Shown here one piece after another: positions 52,191 to 61,107 of a DNA stretch of 64,000 bases. Below the pieces are notes generated by a model that was not told the DNA's origin, made no database searches, and was given only the letters and a program-made list of their open reading frames with translations. The position numbers were made by a program, and so were the translations under genes. The DNA comes from Thermoanaerobaculia bacterium (GTDB taxonomy: Bacteria > Acidobacteriota > Thermoanaerobaculia > Multivoradales > J023): NCBI GenBank assembly GCA_028066595.1, contig JALCBJ010000011.1, positions 50,421 to 114,420 on the forward strand, written 5' to 3'. Within the stretch, counting starts at the first letter, position 1. The number at the start of each line of letters is the position of its first letter.

Positions 52191-52203
52191 GGGCCGTGAG
52201 TAC

Positions 52204-53373
52204 CTATTGCCGACGGACGGAGATGATCTCGATCCGTTCTGGGTCCAGGACGTCGGAAATGTAGACCAGACGACCGCCCTGACTATCGATGAGCCAGACG
52301 CCTTGGGTTCGGCCCGTCGAATCCTGGTGCGAGATCGGTGTCAGAACGCGCGTCACCTCGCCGATTCCCGGACGCAGCACCTGATAGAGATTCAGGGAAA
52401 GGAAAGAAAGGGAAGCGGTGTTGCCCTCCAATCCGTCGAGATATGCGAGTCTGCCGGTAGAGGTGTCGATCACCAGAAGGCGCGTGGTCGACGGACCCGA
52501 TAGATTGAGAGCTACAAGTACGAATCGCGTCGGTGACGGGTTGTAGGTCTCAGCTGCGAAAGCTTCGTTCAGATCGAGCGAGAAAGTGCGTGCGCTGAGC
52601 CGGCTGAGTTGGGCCTGGGACACGTCGACCCGGGTGACTCGGCCGGTCGCATTGTCGAGTAGCACGAAGCCCATGGTTTGCTCATCGTTCAGCAGCTCCG
52701 CCGTAGAGACCCAACCTTCGGCCGGCGGCAACGTCGTCGCCGTGGCCACGGGTGGATCGTTGCGAAGCTCGCCGATGTCGTCCACGAAGAGCGTGGCGCC
52801 GTCGAGCCCGTGGTAAAGGTAGGCACCACGCGTTGCGCCGTTTCGGCCACGTAGCGGTAAGAGAGCGAAGTTCCCGTCTCCACCGCTGATCGGGCCGAAA
52901 GGACGGCCGATGGTGGTCCTCAGCTCTCCGAGCTCACCGTTTCGCCCGAGTTCCTCGACATACGCCATATACCCGGTGGAAGCTTCCACGAAAAGAGCGG
53001 AGCGCACGGTGCCGCCGGAATCGAAGATCGGCGCCAAGTGCAGGTCGCCGAAAACGGGCTGTACTTCACGACCGTAGAGTCCGAATAGATTTCCCGGTAG
53101 GGCCTGAATCCGGATCTCGGAGGGATCCCTCAAGCGATCGGCGATCCGACCGCGACCGTCCGCTTCGTCGAAGAAGAGGAAGCCGTTCGTCGCGTGACTC
53201 TGAAAGCGAGCGACCACCAGGTATGGATTGTCGACGACCTGGCCGGCGGCAGGTATCGCGGCCGTGGTCAATGCCAGGGCCAGCACGACCGCAGAGAGTG
53301 GGGGTGAGGCGGGTCGCCACGACGGCTTGCGTAGCGAAGGCCTCAGCGAGAGCAGAAAGCCTGAAGTGTCCAT
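52204..53373 (-). CDS. Secreted protein of unknown function, beta-strand rich
   Basis: The 389-aa product has a signal peptide (hydrophobic core AVVLALALTTAAIPA, cleavage near AAGQ). The mature part is composed of repeated short strands with conserved positions such as TGYMAYVEELG, YLYHGLDGATLFVDDIGE, TSTGRLAYLDGLE and GRLVYISDVLDP, suggesting a beta-propeller-like repeat of about 50-60 residues. It is periplasmic or extracellular. No Shine-Dalgarno precedes the ATG at 53373; a TAGTAT about 14 nt upstream may be its -10. It is divergent from the NfeD gene, 74 bp away. Confidence 0.7.
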   Translation of the reverse strand: MDTSGFLLSLRPSLRKPSWRPASPPLSAVVLALALTTAAIPAAGQVVDNPYLVVARFQSHATNGFLFFDEADGRGRIADRLRDPSEIRIQALPGNLFGLYGREVQPVFGDLHLAPIFDSGGTVRSALFVEASTGYMAYVEELGRNGELGELRTTIGRPFGPISGGDGNFALLPLRGRNGATRGAYLYHGLDGATLFVDDIGELRNDPPVATATTLPPAEGWVSTAELLNDEQTMGFVLLDNATGRVTRVDVSQAQLSRLSARTFSLDLNEAFAAETYNPSPTRFVLVALNLSGPSTTRLLVIDTSTGRLAYLDGLEGNTASLSFLSLNLYQVLRPGIGEVTRVLTPISHQDSTGRTQGVWLIDSQGGRLVYISDVLDPERIEIISVRRQ

Positions 53374-53432
53374 GATGTTATCGATTGATACTACGGGCCG
53401 GTCGGGAGATCAAGCCGACACATCGCTCTCGA

Positions 53433-53438
53433 TATAGT
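53433..53438 (+). promoter_or_regulatory. Candidate -10 box, near-leaderless, for the NfeD gene
   Basis: TATAGT lies 9 nt before the GTG start at 53448, which has no Shine-Dalgarno. The predicted leader is about 3 nt. No clear -35 box was found. Confidence 0.35.
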
Positions 53439-53447
53439 CGACTCGCC

Positions 53448-54974
53448 GTGCGCACCACCGCCCAGCCACCTGGTTCCTTCCTGATCGGTTCGTCACGAAT
53501 TCTGACACGAATTGCATCCGTTTCGTCGCGTCGTAGTGGGTCGAGTCTATTTTCGTTCTCTCTGGGCGCGTTCCGTGCCCCATCTGCTCGGCTGGTCGTT
53601 CTCACCACCCTCTGGCTGGTGACCTCGCCCGCGGCGGCCGCTGGACCGAACACCGCACCGACGTCGATGGAGCCAAAGGAGCCGCGCGTTGTGCACCTAT
53701 CGATCGACTCTGCGATCCATGCTGTCGTCACGGATCGAATCGAACGTGCCGTCCGCCATGCCGAGGAGCTCGAGGCCAATGCCCTCGTGGTGCAACTCGA
53801 CACTCCGGGTGGCAGCCTCGAGGCTACGCGCCAGATCGTCAAGGTGCTCCTGGGAAGCTCGGTGCCTGTCGTCGTTTGGGTCGGCCCTGCAGGTTCCCGC
53901 GCCGCGTCCGCCGGGTTTATTCTCTTGCTGGCAGCCGATGTCGCCGCGATGGCGCCAGGGACCCATACCGGTGCTGCCCATCCCGTGGCGCAGGGCGGTC
54001 AGGATATCGAGGGCAGTATGGGCGAGAAAGTGAAGCAGGACCTGTTGGCGTTGGTGCGATCGCTGGCCACCCAAGGGCACCGGGACCTCGAGCTGGCACA
54101 ATCCGCGGTCGGCGAGAGCCTCGCATTCACCGCCGAGGAGGCGGTCGAGCACGGTCTGGTGGACGTATTGGCCGGTGACTTGGAGGAGCTACTCCGCGTC
54201 GTGGACGGTCGTACTATGCGGCGCGAGCCGGCACTGGCGAGTGGCGCCCTACGTACGAGGGGGGGCCAGATCTTAAACCTGGAGATGGGTCTGGCCAACC
54301 GCATGCTCGCTGCCCTCGCCCATCCTCAGATCGCCGGCCTCTTGTTGGCTCTCGGCATGCTCGGCCTCTACGCGGAGATCTCCAATCCAGGCACTCTCGT
54401 TCCCGGAGTCCTGGGTGCGATCTGCCTGATCCTGGCTTTCTACGCACTGTCGGTGTTGCCGGTGAATCACGCAGGACTGGCGCTGATCGGTCTGGCGCTC
54501 CTGTTTTTCGTCGGGGAGTTGATGGCACCTACGTTCGGCATCTTGACGTTGGGCGGGGGCGTCTCCTTGGTCTTGGGTTTGCTGATGACCTTCAGAGATG
54601 CCGGACCCGAATTCCGAGTGCCGACATGGCAACTCGTGGTTGCGGGCGTCGTCGTATTCCTGACCATGGGCTTCATTTCGCGTCGGACCCTGATGATGCG
54701 CAAGCAGACCGCGACGACAGGACGAGATGGCATGATCGGGCTCCAGGGCTCGGTGGTATCTGCCCGGGAGTCTGGCGACCTACGCGTTCGGGTCCGTGGT
54801 GAGCTCTGGCAAGCGAGGCTGGCGGAGACACAGCTTGCCCCTAGGACGCCCGGGACGGGAGCCCCCGCGCTCGAGACGGGGCAGTCCATCGAGATCATTG
54901 ACGTCGACGGTCTGACTCTCCGCGTCGCGCCCGTGTCGCAGGCGCATGACTCGTACTCACGGAGCACCACATGA
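53448..54974 (+). CDS. NfeD-family membrane protein with ClpP-class serine protease domain
   Basis: The 508-aa product has an N-terminal membrane segment, then a ClpP/crotonase-type protease domain (from [40 protein letters not shown]; catalytic serine in [11 protein letters not shown] and lysine in [10 protein letters not shown]), several membrane helices (about 285-420) and a C-terminal OB-fold NfeD domain ([20 protein letters not shown]). Such proteins act with slipins as membrane-quality proteases. The next gene is a slipin overlapping its stop (ATGA), the classic NfeD-slipin pair. The GTG at 53448 was chosen over a start 63 nt upstream. Confidence 0.9.
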   Translation: MRTTAQPPGSFLIGSSRILTRIASVSSRRSGSSLFSFSLGAFRAPSARLVVLTTLWLVTSPAAAAGPNTAPTSMEPKEPRVVHLSIDSAIHAVVTDRIERAVRHAEELEANALVVQLDTPGGSLEATRQIVKVLLGSSVPVVVWVGPAGSRAASAGFILLLAADVAAMAPGTHTGAAHPVAQGGQDIEGSMGEKVKQDLLALVRSLATQGHRDLELAQSAVGESLAFTAEEAVEHGLVDVLAGDLEELLRVVDGRTMRREPALASGALRTRGGQILNLEMGLANRMLAALAHPQIAGLLLALGMLGLYAEISNPGTLVPGVLGAICLILAFYALSVLPVNHAGLALIGLALLFFVGELMAPTFGILTLGGGVSLVLGLLMTFRDAGPEFRVPTWQLVVAGVVVFLTMGFISRRTLMMRKQTATTGRDGMIGLQGSVVSARESGDLRVRVRGELWQARLAETQLAPRTPGTGAPALETGQSIEIIDVDGLTLRVAPVSQAHDSYSRSTT

Positions 54975-55810
54975 ACTTCGTCGTTCCGATCTTCCTCGGC
55001 CTCGCGCTGCTCGTCTTCTTCAGTCGGAGCTTTATCGTTCTGCTGGAATACGAACGCGCCGTCACGTTCTGGCTCGGCAAGCTCGCGGACCTCAAGTCGC
55101 CTGGTCTGCGTTTCGTTTTCTGGCCCTTCGTTACCTACCAGAAGATCTCGCTACGCACGATCGTCCACGACGTCCCGCCTCAAGATGTGATCACCCGAGA
55201 CAATGTGTCGGTGCAGGTGAATGCGGTGGTGTACTACCGTGTCGTAGATCCCGAGAAAGCGGTGACGGAGATCGAGGACTTCCATTTCGCTACCAGTCAG
55301 CTGGCCCAGACGACGTTGCGCTCGGTGCTCGGCCAGGCCGACCTCGATGAGTTGTTGTCCGAACGCGACAAGCTCAACGAGCAACTCCAGGAGATCGTCG
55401 ACTCTCAGACTGATCCATGGGGCATCAAGGTGACGGCGGTCGAAGTGAAGCACGTCGATCTTCCTCAGACAATGCAGCGGGCGATGGCCAGACAGGCGGA
55501 GGCGGAGCGCGAGAAGCGCGCCAAGGTGATCCATGCAGAGGGTGAGCTACAAGCGTCGCGTACACTGGCAGAAGCTGCCACCGAGGTGTCCAAGAACGCC
55601 GTCACCCTGCAGTTGCGCTACCTCCAAACGCTTTCCGACATCGCTACCGAGAGAAATTCCACGATCATTTTCCCTTTGCCGATCGAGTTGATTCGAGCCT
55701 TTGGTTCCAAGATCGGTCTCGATGCACGAAACGCGGACGAAGGTGACCGGAATACGCCGGGCGAAGGTAGCGGCGAGCCGATAGAATCTGTTCGGGAAGA
55801 ATGCGCATGA
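54971..55810 (+). CDS. SPFH/Band 7 slipin (stomatin-like)
   Basis: The 279-aa protein has an N-terminal membrane helix ([22 protein letters not shown]) and the SPFH core: [16 protein letters not shown] start, [40 protein letters not shown], and the long helix [18 protein letters not shown] typical of slipins. It forms membrane ring oligomers and probably regulates or presents substrates to the NfeD protease encoded by the overlapping upstream gene. It overlaps the SPOR gene (ATGA at 55807). Confidence 0.95.
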   Translation: MNFVVPIFLGLALLVFFSRSFIVLLEYERAVTFWLGKLADLKSPGLRFVFWPFVTYQKISLRTIVHDVPPQDVITRDNVSVQVNAVVYYRVVDPEKAVTEIEDFHFATSQLAQTTLRSVLGQADLDELLSERDKLNEQLQEIVDSQTDPWGIKVTAVEVKHVDLPQTMQRAMARQAEAEREKRAKVIHAEGELQASRTLAEAATEVSKNAVTLQLRYLQTLSDIATERNSTIIFPLPIELIRAFGSKIGLDARNADEGDRNTPGEGSGEPIESVREECA

Positions 55811-56607
55811 GCGACCACGAATCGAGCTACTACGAGATTGCCTTGACCCACCGCCAGGTGGTGGTCTCATTCGTGGTCCTGCTGGTTTTCGTGGCCGGCG
55901 TCTTCTTGTGTGGTGTTTGGGTCGGGAAGAACGATGCCAGAGAGCCGGATCGGCCCGAGGCACCGCAGGTCGCGGACGGCAACGGACCCGAAGTCCCCAC
56001 CGACCTCGAAGGCGTCGAGGAGTACAGCTTCGATCAGGGAGCGGCCGGGCCTGAAGAGTCCGATGAAGGGCTCGACAAGCCTGATCTTTCGTTGTTGGAG
56101 AATCCTACGCCGCAGACGACTCTGGCTCAGGATCTCGGCCGAGATCCCGAGACGCCGGTGCGCGAAGCACCCCCTCCGCCTCCGCGCCCTCAAGCGTCGT
56201 CGTCCGGAGCTGAGGCGGCCCCGCCCGAGCCTTCGCAGGAGCCGCCGCCGGACGCCACGCCGACACAACCTTCGGAAGGGCCGCCACCGGTGACGAGCGA
56301 CGACGGCCCCTTCCGACCCACGGCAACGATCCCGGCACCCTCGCCGACACCCGCCGGCCAGGAACCATCGAGCGGCTTTGTGGTGCAGGTCTTCAGCGGC
56401 CGCGACGAAGATCAGGCCAAGAGAGTGGTCCAGACGTTGAAGAGCGATGGCTACCAGGCTTATCTGTCACCGGTCCGGGTCGGGAGCCAGATGCGATACA
56501 GAGTACGCATCGGTCCCTACGACGATCGCGAGGACGCGGAGGGCGTCGAGCGAATGGTGCGCCAGAAGTACCGCTACGAGACCTGGGTCACGTCCGCCGA
56601 GAACTAG
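55807..56607 (+). CDS. SPOR-domain membrane protein
   Basis: The 266-aa product has a membrane helix near residues 20-40 ([20 protein letters not shown]), a long Pro/Glu-rich linker (for example [20 protein letters not shown]), and a C-terminal SPOR domain of about 75 residues ([20 protein letters not shown], then [20 protein letters not shown]). SPOR domains bind denuded peptidoglycan glycan strands at division septa. Two starts are possible (55801 and 55807); GGGAAG spacing and the ATGA overlap with the slipin favour 55807. Confidence 0.9.
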   Translation: MSDHESSYYEIALTHRQVVVSFVVLLVFVAGVFLCGVWVGKNDAREPDRPEAPQVADGNGPEVPTDLEGVEEYSFDQGAAGPEESDEGLDKPDLSLLENPTPQTTLAQDLGRDPETPVREAPPPPPRPQASSSGAEAAPPEPSQEPPPDATPTQPSEGPPPVTSDDGPFRPTATIPAPSPTPAGQEPSSGFVVQVFSGRDEDQAKRVVQTLKSDGYQAYLSPVRVGSQMRYRVRIGPYDDREDAEGVERMVRQKYRYETWVTSAEN

Positions 56608-56653
56608 CGCTACGACGATCTGACGCACGCTTCCTGCGACCAGATCGAAGGTG

Positions 56654-58207
56654 ATGAGGATGTCGAAAGCTCGAGGGATGTGGGCCGATCTCACGATCGC
56701 CGTCGTAGGCGGCCTCGCCTGGGCAGCGTGCTTTCAGGCGGAACCGTATTCGTTGCTGCCCTGGATCGCGCTGACGCCGCTCGTAGCGCTGATGGGCCGA
56801 CCGCGGGCAGCGCTCTGGGGAGCGCTTTGGGGCCTCGTCGCCTGGCTGGCTATGGTGCACTGGATCGCGCCGACCATTCAGACGTTCGGTGGTCTGTCGC
56901 CGTGGCTGTCCTGGATGCTGGTGGTACTGCTTGCGGTCGTCCTGGGCTTCGAAGGTGCCTTGCTGGCCTGGCTCGGGGCGCGTTGTTGGCGGCGTAGCGA
57001 TCTATGGCCGATTTTCGTACTGCCGTCGATCTGGGTCCTGTTGGAGCTGGTGAGAGGTTTCTTCGCCAACGGTTTCCCATGGAATCTGGCGGCGTACGCC
57101 TGGATCGATGTTCCTGGTGCTCTGGCCCTGAGCTCGTGGATCGGAGCTTGGGGCGTTTCCTGGTGCGTGGTGGCGGCCAATGTGGCACTGACTCTTGGCG
57201 CCTTGCGCGGGCACTGGAAGACGAGCGCAGCGGCCGTGCTGTCCCTCGGTATCCTGCTGATCCTCGCTGGGCGGTTCGCGGTCCTCGACATGCCCCGCGC
57301 CGGAGGTCGTGAAGTTTCGGTGTTCCAGCCAGGCTCCGAGATCACCTACGATCCGGGGCAGCTGTCGCAGGACTACTTCGATTTGATCGAGATGTCCGAA
57401 GCGGAATGCGGCCTCGGTCCGCGCCTCTTGGTCTGGCCCGAGAGCGCCGCGTTTCCCCACTCATGGCACGGCTCACCGCTGCTCCGGCGGGATGTCGAGC
57501 GATTCGCAACGCGTGGTTGTCCCGTCCTGTTCGGTTCGCCGGTTCCAGCCGGCGAGTCGGAGATCGGCGAGTCATGGGGTGGTGTGCACAACGCAGCTCT
57601 CATCGTCGGCCCCGACGGTGTCGAAGGTCTCTATGCCAAGCGGCGATTGGTACCGTTCGGCGAGTACGTTCCCTTCGAAACCTTGCTTCCGTTCGTAGGC
57701 AAGCTGGCCCGAGAGTCGGGCCGTTTCGTCGCGGGCGAAGAACCGGGGCTCCTTCCTTGGGCGGGCGAGCGGCTTGGCGTGGCGATCTGCTACGAAGTGG
57801 TGTTTGCCGGTGCTGTTGCCGAGCAGGTGAGAGAGGGAGCGACGCTGCTGGTGACGATCACCAACGACGCCTGGTATGGCGACACATCGGCACCTTGGCA
57901 GCATCTGCGTGCGGTTCGGTTCCGCGCCGCCGAGAACCGACGTCCCATGCTTCGAGCTGCGCTCACGGGGGTCTCGGTACTGGTCGATGCTCGAGGACGG
58001 GTCACGAGCGAGCTGGACCTCGACGAGTCAGGAGTCCTGCGCGGCCGTGTCCGAGGAACTCGTGAGCTGTCTCCTTACAGTCGCGCTCCTTCGGCCAGCC
58101 TCTGGGTGTGTTTCTTGGTGGCCGCGATCGGTATCGGGCGCTTTGGTATCATCCGGCCCCGTCGCTCCCGCCGAGAAGGTGTCTCGAACACCGCTCCGAG
58201 ACGGTGA
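56654..58207 (+). CDS. lnt: Apolipoprotein N-acyltransferase
   Basis: The 517-aa product has about six N-terminal membrane helices and a nitrilase-like periplasmic domain with the Lnt triad: Glu in WPESAAFPHS (near 262), Lys in YAKRRLVPFGEYVP (near 329) and Cys in AICYEVVF (near 378). It adds the third acyl chain to the diacylglyceryl cysteine of lipoproteins, the step after Lgt. A GTG at 56651 and ATGs at 56654 and 56660 are possible starts. It follows the SPOR gene by 46 bp and precedes prfB by 68 bp. Confidence 0.95.
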   Translation: MRMSKARGMWADLTIAVVGGLAWAACFQAEPYSLLPWIALTPLVALMGRPRAALWGALWGLVAWLAMVHWIAPTIQTFGGLSPWLSWMLVVLLAVVLGFEGALLAWLGARCWRRSDLWPIFVLPSIWVLLELVRGFFANGFPWNLAAYAWIDVPGALALSSWIGAWGVSWCVVAANVALTLGALRGHWKTSAAAVLSLGILLILAGRFAVLDMPRAGGREVSVFQPGSEITYDPGQLSQDYFDLIEMSEAECGLGPRLLVWPESAAFPHSWHGSPLLRRDVERFATRGCPVLFGSPVPAGESEIGESWGGVHNAALIVGPDGVEGLYAKRRLVPFGEYVPFETLLPFVGKLARESGRFVAGEEPGLLPWAGERLGVAICYEVVFAGAVAEQVREGATLLVTITNDAWYGDTSAPWQHLRAVRFRAAENRRPMLRAALTGVSVLVDARGRVTSELDLDESGVLRGRVRGTRELSPYSRAPSASLWVCFLVAAIGIGRFGIIRPRRSRREGVSNTAPRR

Positions 58208-58275
58208 CCGCGAGTGGAGACGATGGACCTTGCCGAGAGACCGCTCGGCCTTCCTAGAAAGAGCATTGCGACCTC

Positions 58276-59392
58276 ATGAGCCACGCATTCGAACTGAACG
58301 AGCGCTTCGACCGCATCTCCGAGCAGATCCAAGACCTCCGGGGGTTCCTTTGACCAGTCCGGGGTAGAAGAGGAGCTGTCGGAGCTCGACCGGGAGATGC
58401 AGGCACCCGATTTCTGGGACAACCCCGAAGCATCGACCCCGGTCTTGCAGAAACGGCGGGCGGTCGAGCGGAAGGTCCAGTCATTGAAGCAACTGCATCG
58501 CGATGCCGAGGACCTGGAGGCTTGGCGAGAGCTGGTAGCCGAAGGCGAAGGGGACGAGGAGCTGCTGTCGTTCTTCGACCGCGTAGAGCGAGATCTGGAA
58601 AAGTTGGAGCTGGAGATCAAGCTTTCCGGACCCGACGACGGCCGAAACGCACTCGTGGCCATTCACCCTGGGGCAGGCGGTACAGAATCACAGGACTGGG
58701 CCGAAATGCTCCTGCGCATGTATCTGCGTTGGGGAGAACAACACGACTTTCAGCTCGAGACGATGGATTTGCAGGACGGTGACGAGGCGGGCATCAAGTC
58801 GGCCACCTTCGCAGTTCGTGGGGACAACGCCTACGGTCTCCTGAAAAGTGAGAGCGGCGTACATCGCTTGGTGCGTATCTCGCCGTACGACGCAGCCAGT
58901 CGCCGCCATACCTCGTTTGCGTCGGTCTACGTCTACCCGGAGGTCGACGATGACATCGAGGTCGAGATCAATGACAAGGATCTGCGGGTCGACACGTTCC
59001 GCGCGTCGGGAGCTGGAGGCCAGCACGTCAACAAGACCGATTCGGCCGTTCGCATGACTCATTTGCCGACGGGTATCGTGGTGTCGTGTCAGAACGAGCG
59101 TAGTCAGCACAAGAATCGGGCGTCCGCGCTAAAGATCCTGAAGGCTCGTCTCTACGACCGGGAGATGAAGAAGCGAGAAGAGGAGCGCGCGAAAGAGGAG
59201 GATGCCAAGATGGAGATCGGCTTCGGCAGCCAGATCCGGTCCTATGTCCTGCACCCTTACCGAATGGTCAAGGATCACCGGACCAGCACGGAAGTGGGGG
59301 ACGCCGACTCGGTGCTCGACGGCCATCTCGATCCGTTCATCGAGGCCTATTTGCGCGGTCAAGTAGAAGGCGGTTCGGTATCGGCCTCGTGA
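58276..59392 (+). CDS. prfB: Peptide chain release factor 2 with programmed +1 frameshift
   Basis: An ATG at 58276 opens a 25-codon reading frame ending CTT-TGA (58348-58353). Reading +1 at that point (skipping the T at 58351) leads directly into a 346-codon frame to 59392, giving 371 aa, the normal RF2 length. The site is the classic one: a Shine-Dalgarno-like GGGGG three nt before CTTTGAC. The protein has GGQ in RASGAGGQHVNKTDSAVR and RF2-type PEVDDDIEVEIN. The anticodon-like tripeptide is SPY (RISPYDAASRRHTSF), not the usual SPF. RF2 terminates at UGA and UAA. Confidence 0.97.
58340..58354 (+). promoter_or_regulatory. Programmed +1 ribosomal frameshift site of prfB
   Basis: Internal Shine-Dalgarno GGGGG (58340-58344), spacer TTC (58345-58347), then CTT TGA C (58348-58354). 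Spacing matches the Escherichia coli prfB site. Low RF2 slows termination at the in-frame UGA and lets CTT slip to TTT, which allows RF2 autoregulation. Confidence 0.9.
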
Positions 59393-59408
59393 GGAAACGT
59401 CACGTGAG

Positions 59409-61097
59409 ATGTGTACTGTGACGCGCCAGTCTCGGCCAGACCGGGTCGCTCCAGACCAGGTCGCTCCAGACCGGGTCGCTCCAGACCGGGTCGCCGTCGA
59501 TTGGGTATCCCCGTTGCCACCGGTGCGATCGGGCATCTCGGACTACAGCGTCGATCTCTTGCCGCACCTGGCGCAGCGCTGCGATCTGCGGGTCGTACAC
59601 CTTCCGGGGCAGCCGGTGCGGGACGATCTCGTGGAACGATGGCGTCCGGTGATGGCCGCGGATTCCGAGCCAGGTCGCGTCCCGATTTATCAGATGGGAA
59701 ACAACCATCACCACGTAGAGGTCTGGAACGCGGCTCAGCAGCAACCGGGCTTGGTGGTCCTGCATGACCTCGTGCTCCATCATTTCTTGATCGAGCGTAC
59801 GGTCAAGGAGGAGGACTTCGAGGGATATCGCCGGCAGCTGGCGATCGATCATGGGTGGATCGGAGACGCGGCGGCGCTGCCGTTTCGTTGGCCGGGGGGA
59901 GCTGGCAGTTCGGCGCAATTCGCCTTGCCGGCCCATCGCTCCCTTCTCGCTAGGCAGCGCGGTGTCTTGGTTCATTCCCAATGGGCTCGGGATTTCTTGC
60001 GAGAGGAGCTGGGTGGCGACTACCCTGACCTGCGCGTGCGTGTCCTGCCGATGGGGATTCCCTTGCCGCCAGAACCGGCAGCCGACGCCGGTGACGACTT
60101 CCGCCAGCGTCACGGGATTCCGAAGGATGCTCCGGTCCTTGGCTCATTCGGATTCCAGACACCCATGAAGCGGACCGAGGAGGTGATCTGGGCACTGGCC
60201 GAACCCGAGCTCGCCGACACCCATCTGATGGTGGCCGGCGAGGTAGCGCCGATTCTCGAATTCGATCGGATCATCGCCGAGGCGGGCGTCGAGGATCGGG
60301 TCCACGTGCTCGGCTTTCTCGATTGGGATGAATTCGCCGCCGCGATAGCTGCTTGCGATCTGGCGCTGAATCTTCGGTACCCAACGGCAGGCGAGACCTC
60401 GGCCTCACTGTTGCGCATCCTCGCTCTGGGCCGGCCGGCAGTGGTCTCGGATCACGCCCAGATGGCAGAACTGCCCGACGACGTCGTCATCAAGATCCCG
60501 GTCGGGGAGGGCGAGAGGCGAGCCCTCGCGGAACGTTTGTCGGTGCTCTTGGCGGACCGAGAACGTCTCGCGCACCTGGGCCAGTGTGCGCGTCGACATA
60601 TCGCCGAGCAGCACCGTCTCGAGGACGCTGCCGATGCGCTGGTGGCCGCCGCCGCCAATTGGGGCGACCTTTCCCCACTCGCCGGAAAAGCAGGGGAGAT
60701 CGAGGCGATCGGTTCCGTTCCTCGGCCGACCAGCTTGGCATGGCATCGAATGACCGGCCGCCTCGATGTCGAAGGTACCGAAGATTGGCAGCCCGGGGAG
60801 CGGCGGACCGTCCGCGTGCGCCTCACGAACGAGTCGCAGGCCGTGTGGCTGGCCGGCGAACGGCCCTCGGGCGGCGTCGCTCTTCAGGCCAAGCTGTGGG
60901 TAGATGGCGTCGATCTCTTGGCCGACCGGGGTTGGCGAGGTCTGCCTTACGATCTGGAGCCGGGGGCCGCTGCCGAATTCAGCTGGTCCCTGCGTCGTCC
61001 TCCGGCTGGAGATACCGAGCTGGAGATCTTGCCTCACGTGCTCGATTTCACGGGTTTTCCGGATCTCGAAGGCCCCGCATGGCGCCGGAGTCTGTGA
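59409..61097 (+). CDS. GT4 glycosyltransferase with short N-terminal repeat and C-terminal Ig-like extension
   Basis: The 562-aa product begins with four RVAPD-type 5-residue repeats, then a GT4 enzyme (VDWVSPLPPVRSGISDYSVD, GSFGFQTPMKRTEEV, YPTAGETSASLLRILALGRP with E-x-x-A-type donor loop) from about 30 to 425. The last about 110 residues (from RMTGRLDVEGTEDWQPGERR to the end) form a separate strand-rich domain with WLAGERPSGGVALQAKLWVD, like an Ig or carbohydrate-binding fold. Such an addition is unusual for cytosolic GT4 enzymes. The ATG at 59409 lacks a clear Shine-Dalgarno; it follows prfB by 16 nt. The next gene is a membrane protein, so a glycan role is likely. Confidence 0.8.
   Translation: MCTVTRQSRPDRVAPDQVAPDRVAPDRVAVDWVSPLPPVRSGISDYSVDLLPHLAQRCDLRVVHLPGQPVRDDLVERWRPVMAADSEPGRVPIYQMGNNHHHVEVWNAAQQQPGLVVLHDLVLHHFLIERTVKEEDFEGYRRQLAIDHGWIGDAAALPFRWPGGAGSSAQFALPAHRSLLARQRGVLVHSQWARDFLREELGGDYPDLRVRVLPMGIPLPPEPAADAGDDFRQRHGIPKDAPVLGSFGFQTPMKRTEEVIWALAEPELADTHLMVAGEVAPILEFDRIIAEAGVEDRVHVLGFLDWDEFAAAIAACDLALNLRYPTAGETSASLLRILALGRPAVVSDHAQMAELPDDVVIKIPVGEGERRALAERLSVLLADRERLAHLGQCARRHIAEQHRLEDAADALVAAAANWGDLSPLAGKAGEIEAIGSVPRPTSLAWHRMTGRLDVEGTEDWQPGERRTVRVRLTNESQAVWLAGERPSGGVALQAKLWVDGVDLLADRGWRGLPYDLEPGAAAEFSWSLRRPPAGDTELEILPHVLDFTGFPDLEGPAWRRSL
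59436..59495 (+). repeat. Four 15-bp tandem repeats at the start of the glycosyltransferase gene
   Basis: Units of CCAGACCGGGTCGCT at 59436, 59451, 59466 and 59481 differ by a few bases. They encode R-V-A-P-D repeats at the N-terminus. The unit length is a multiple of three, so copy change would keep the frame. Confidence 0.85.
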
Positions 61098-61107
61098 GAC
61101 TTCTCTC

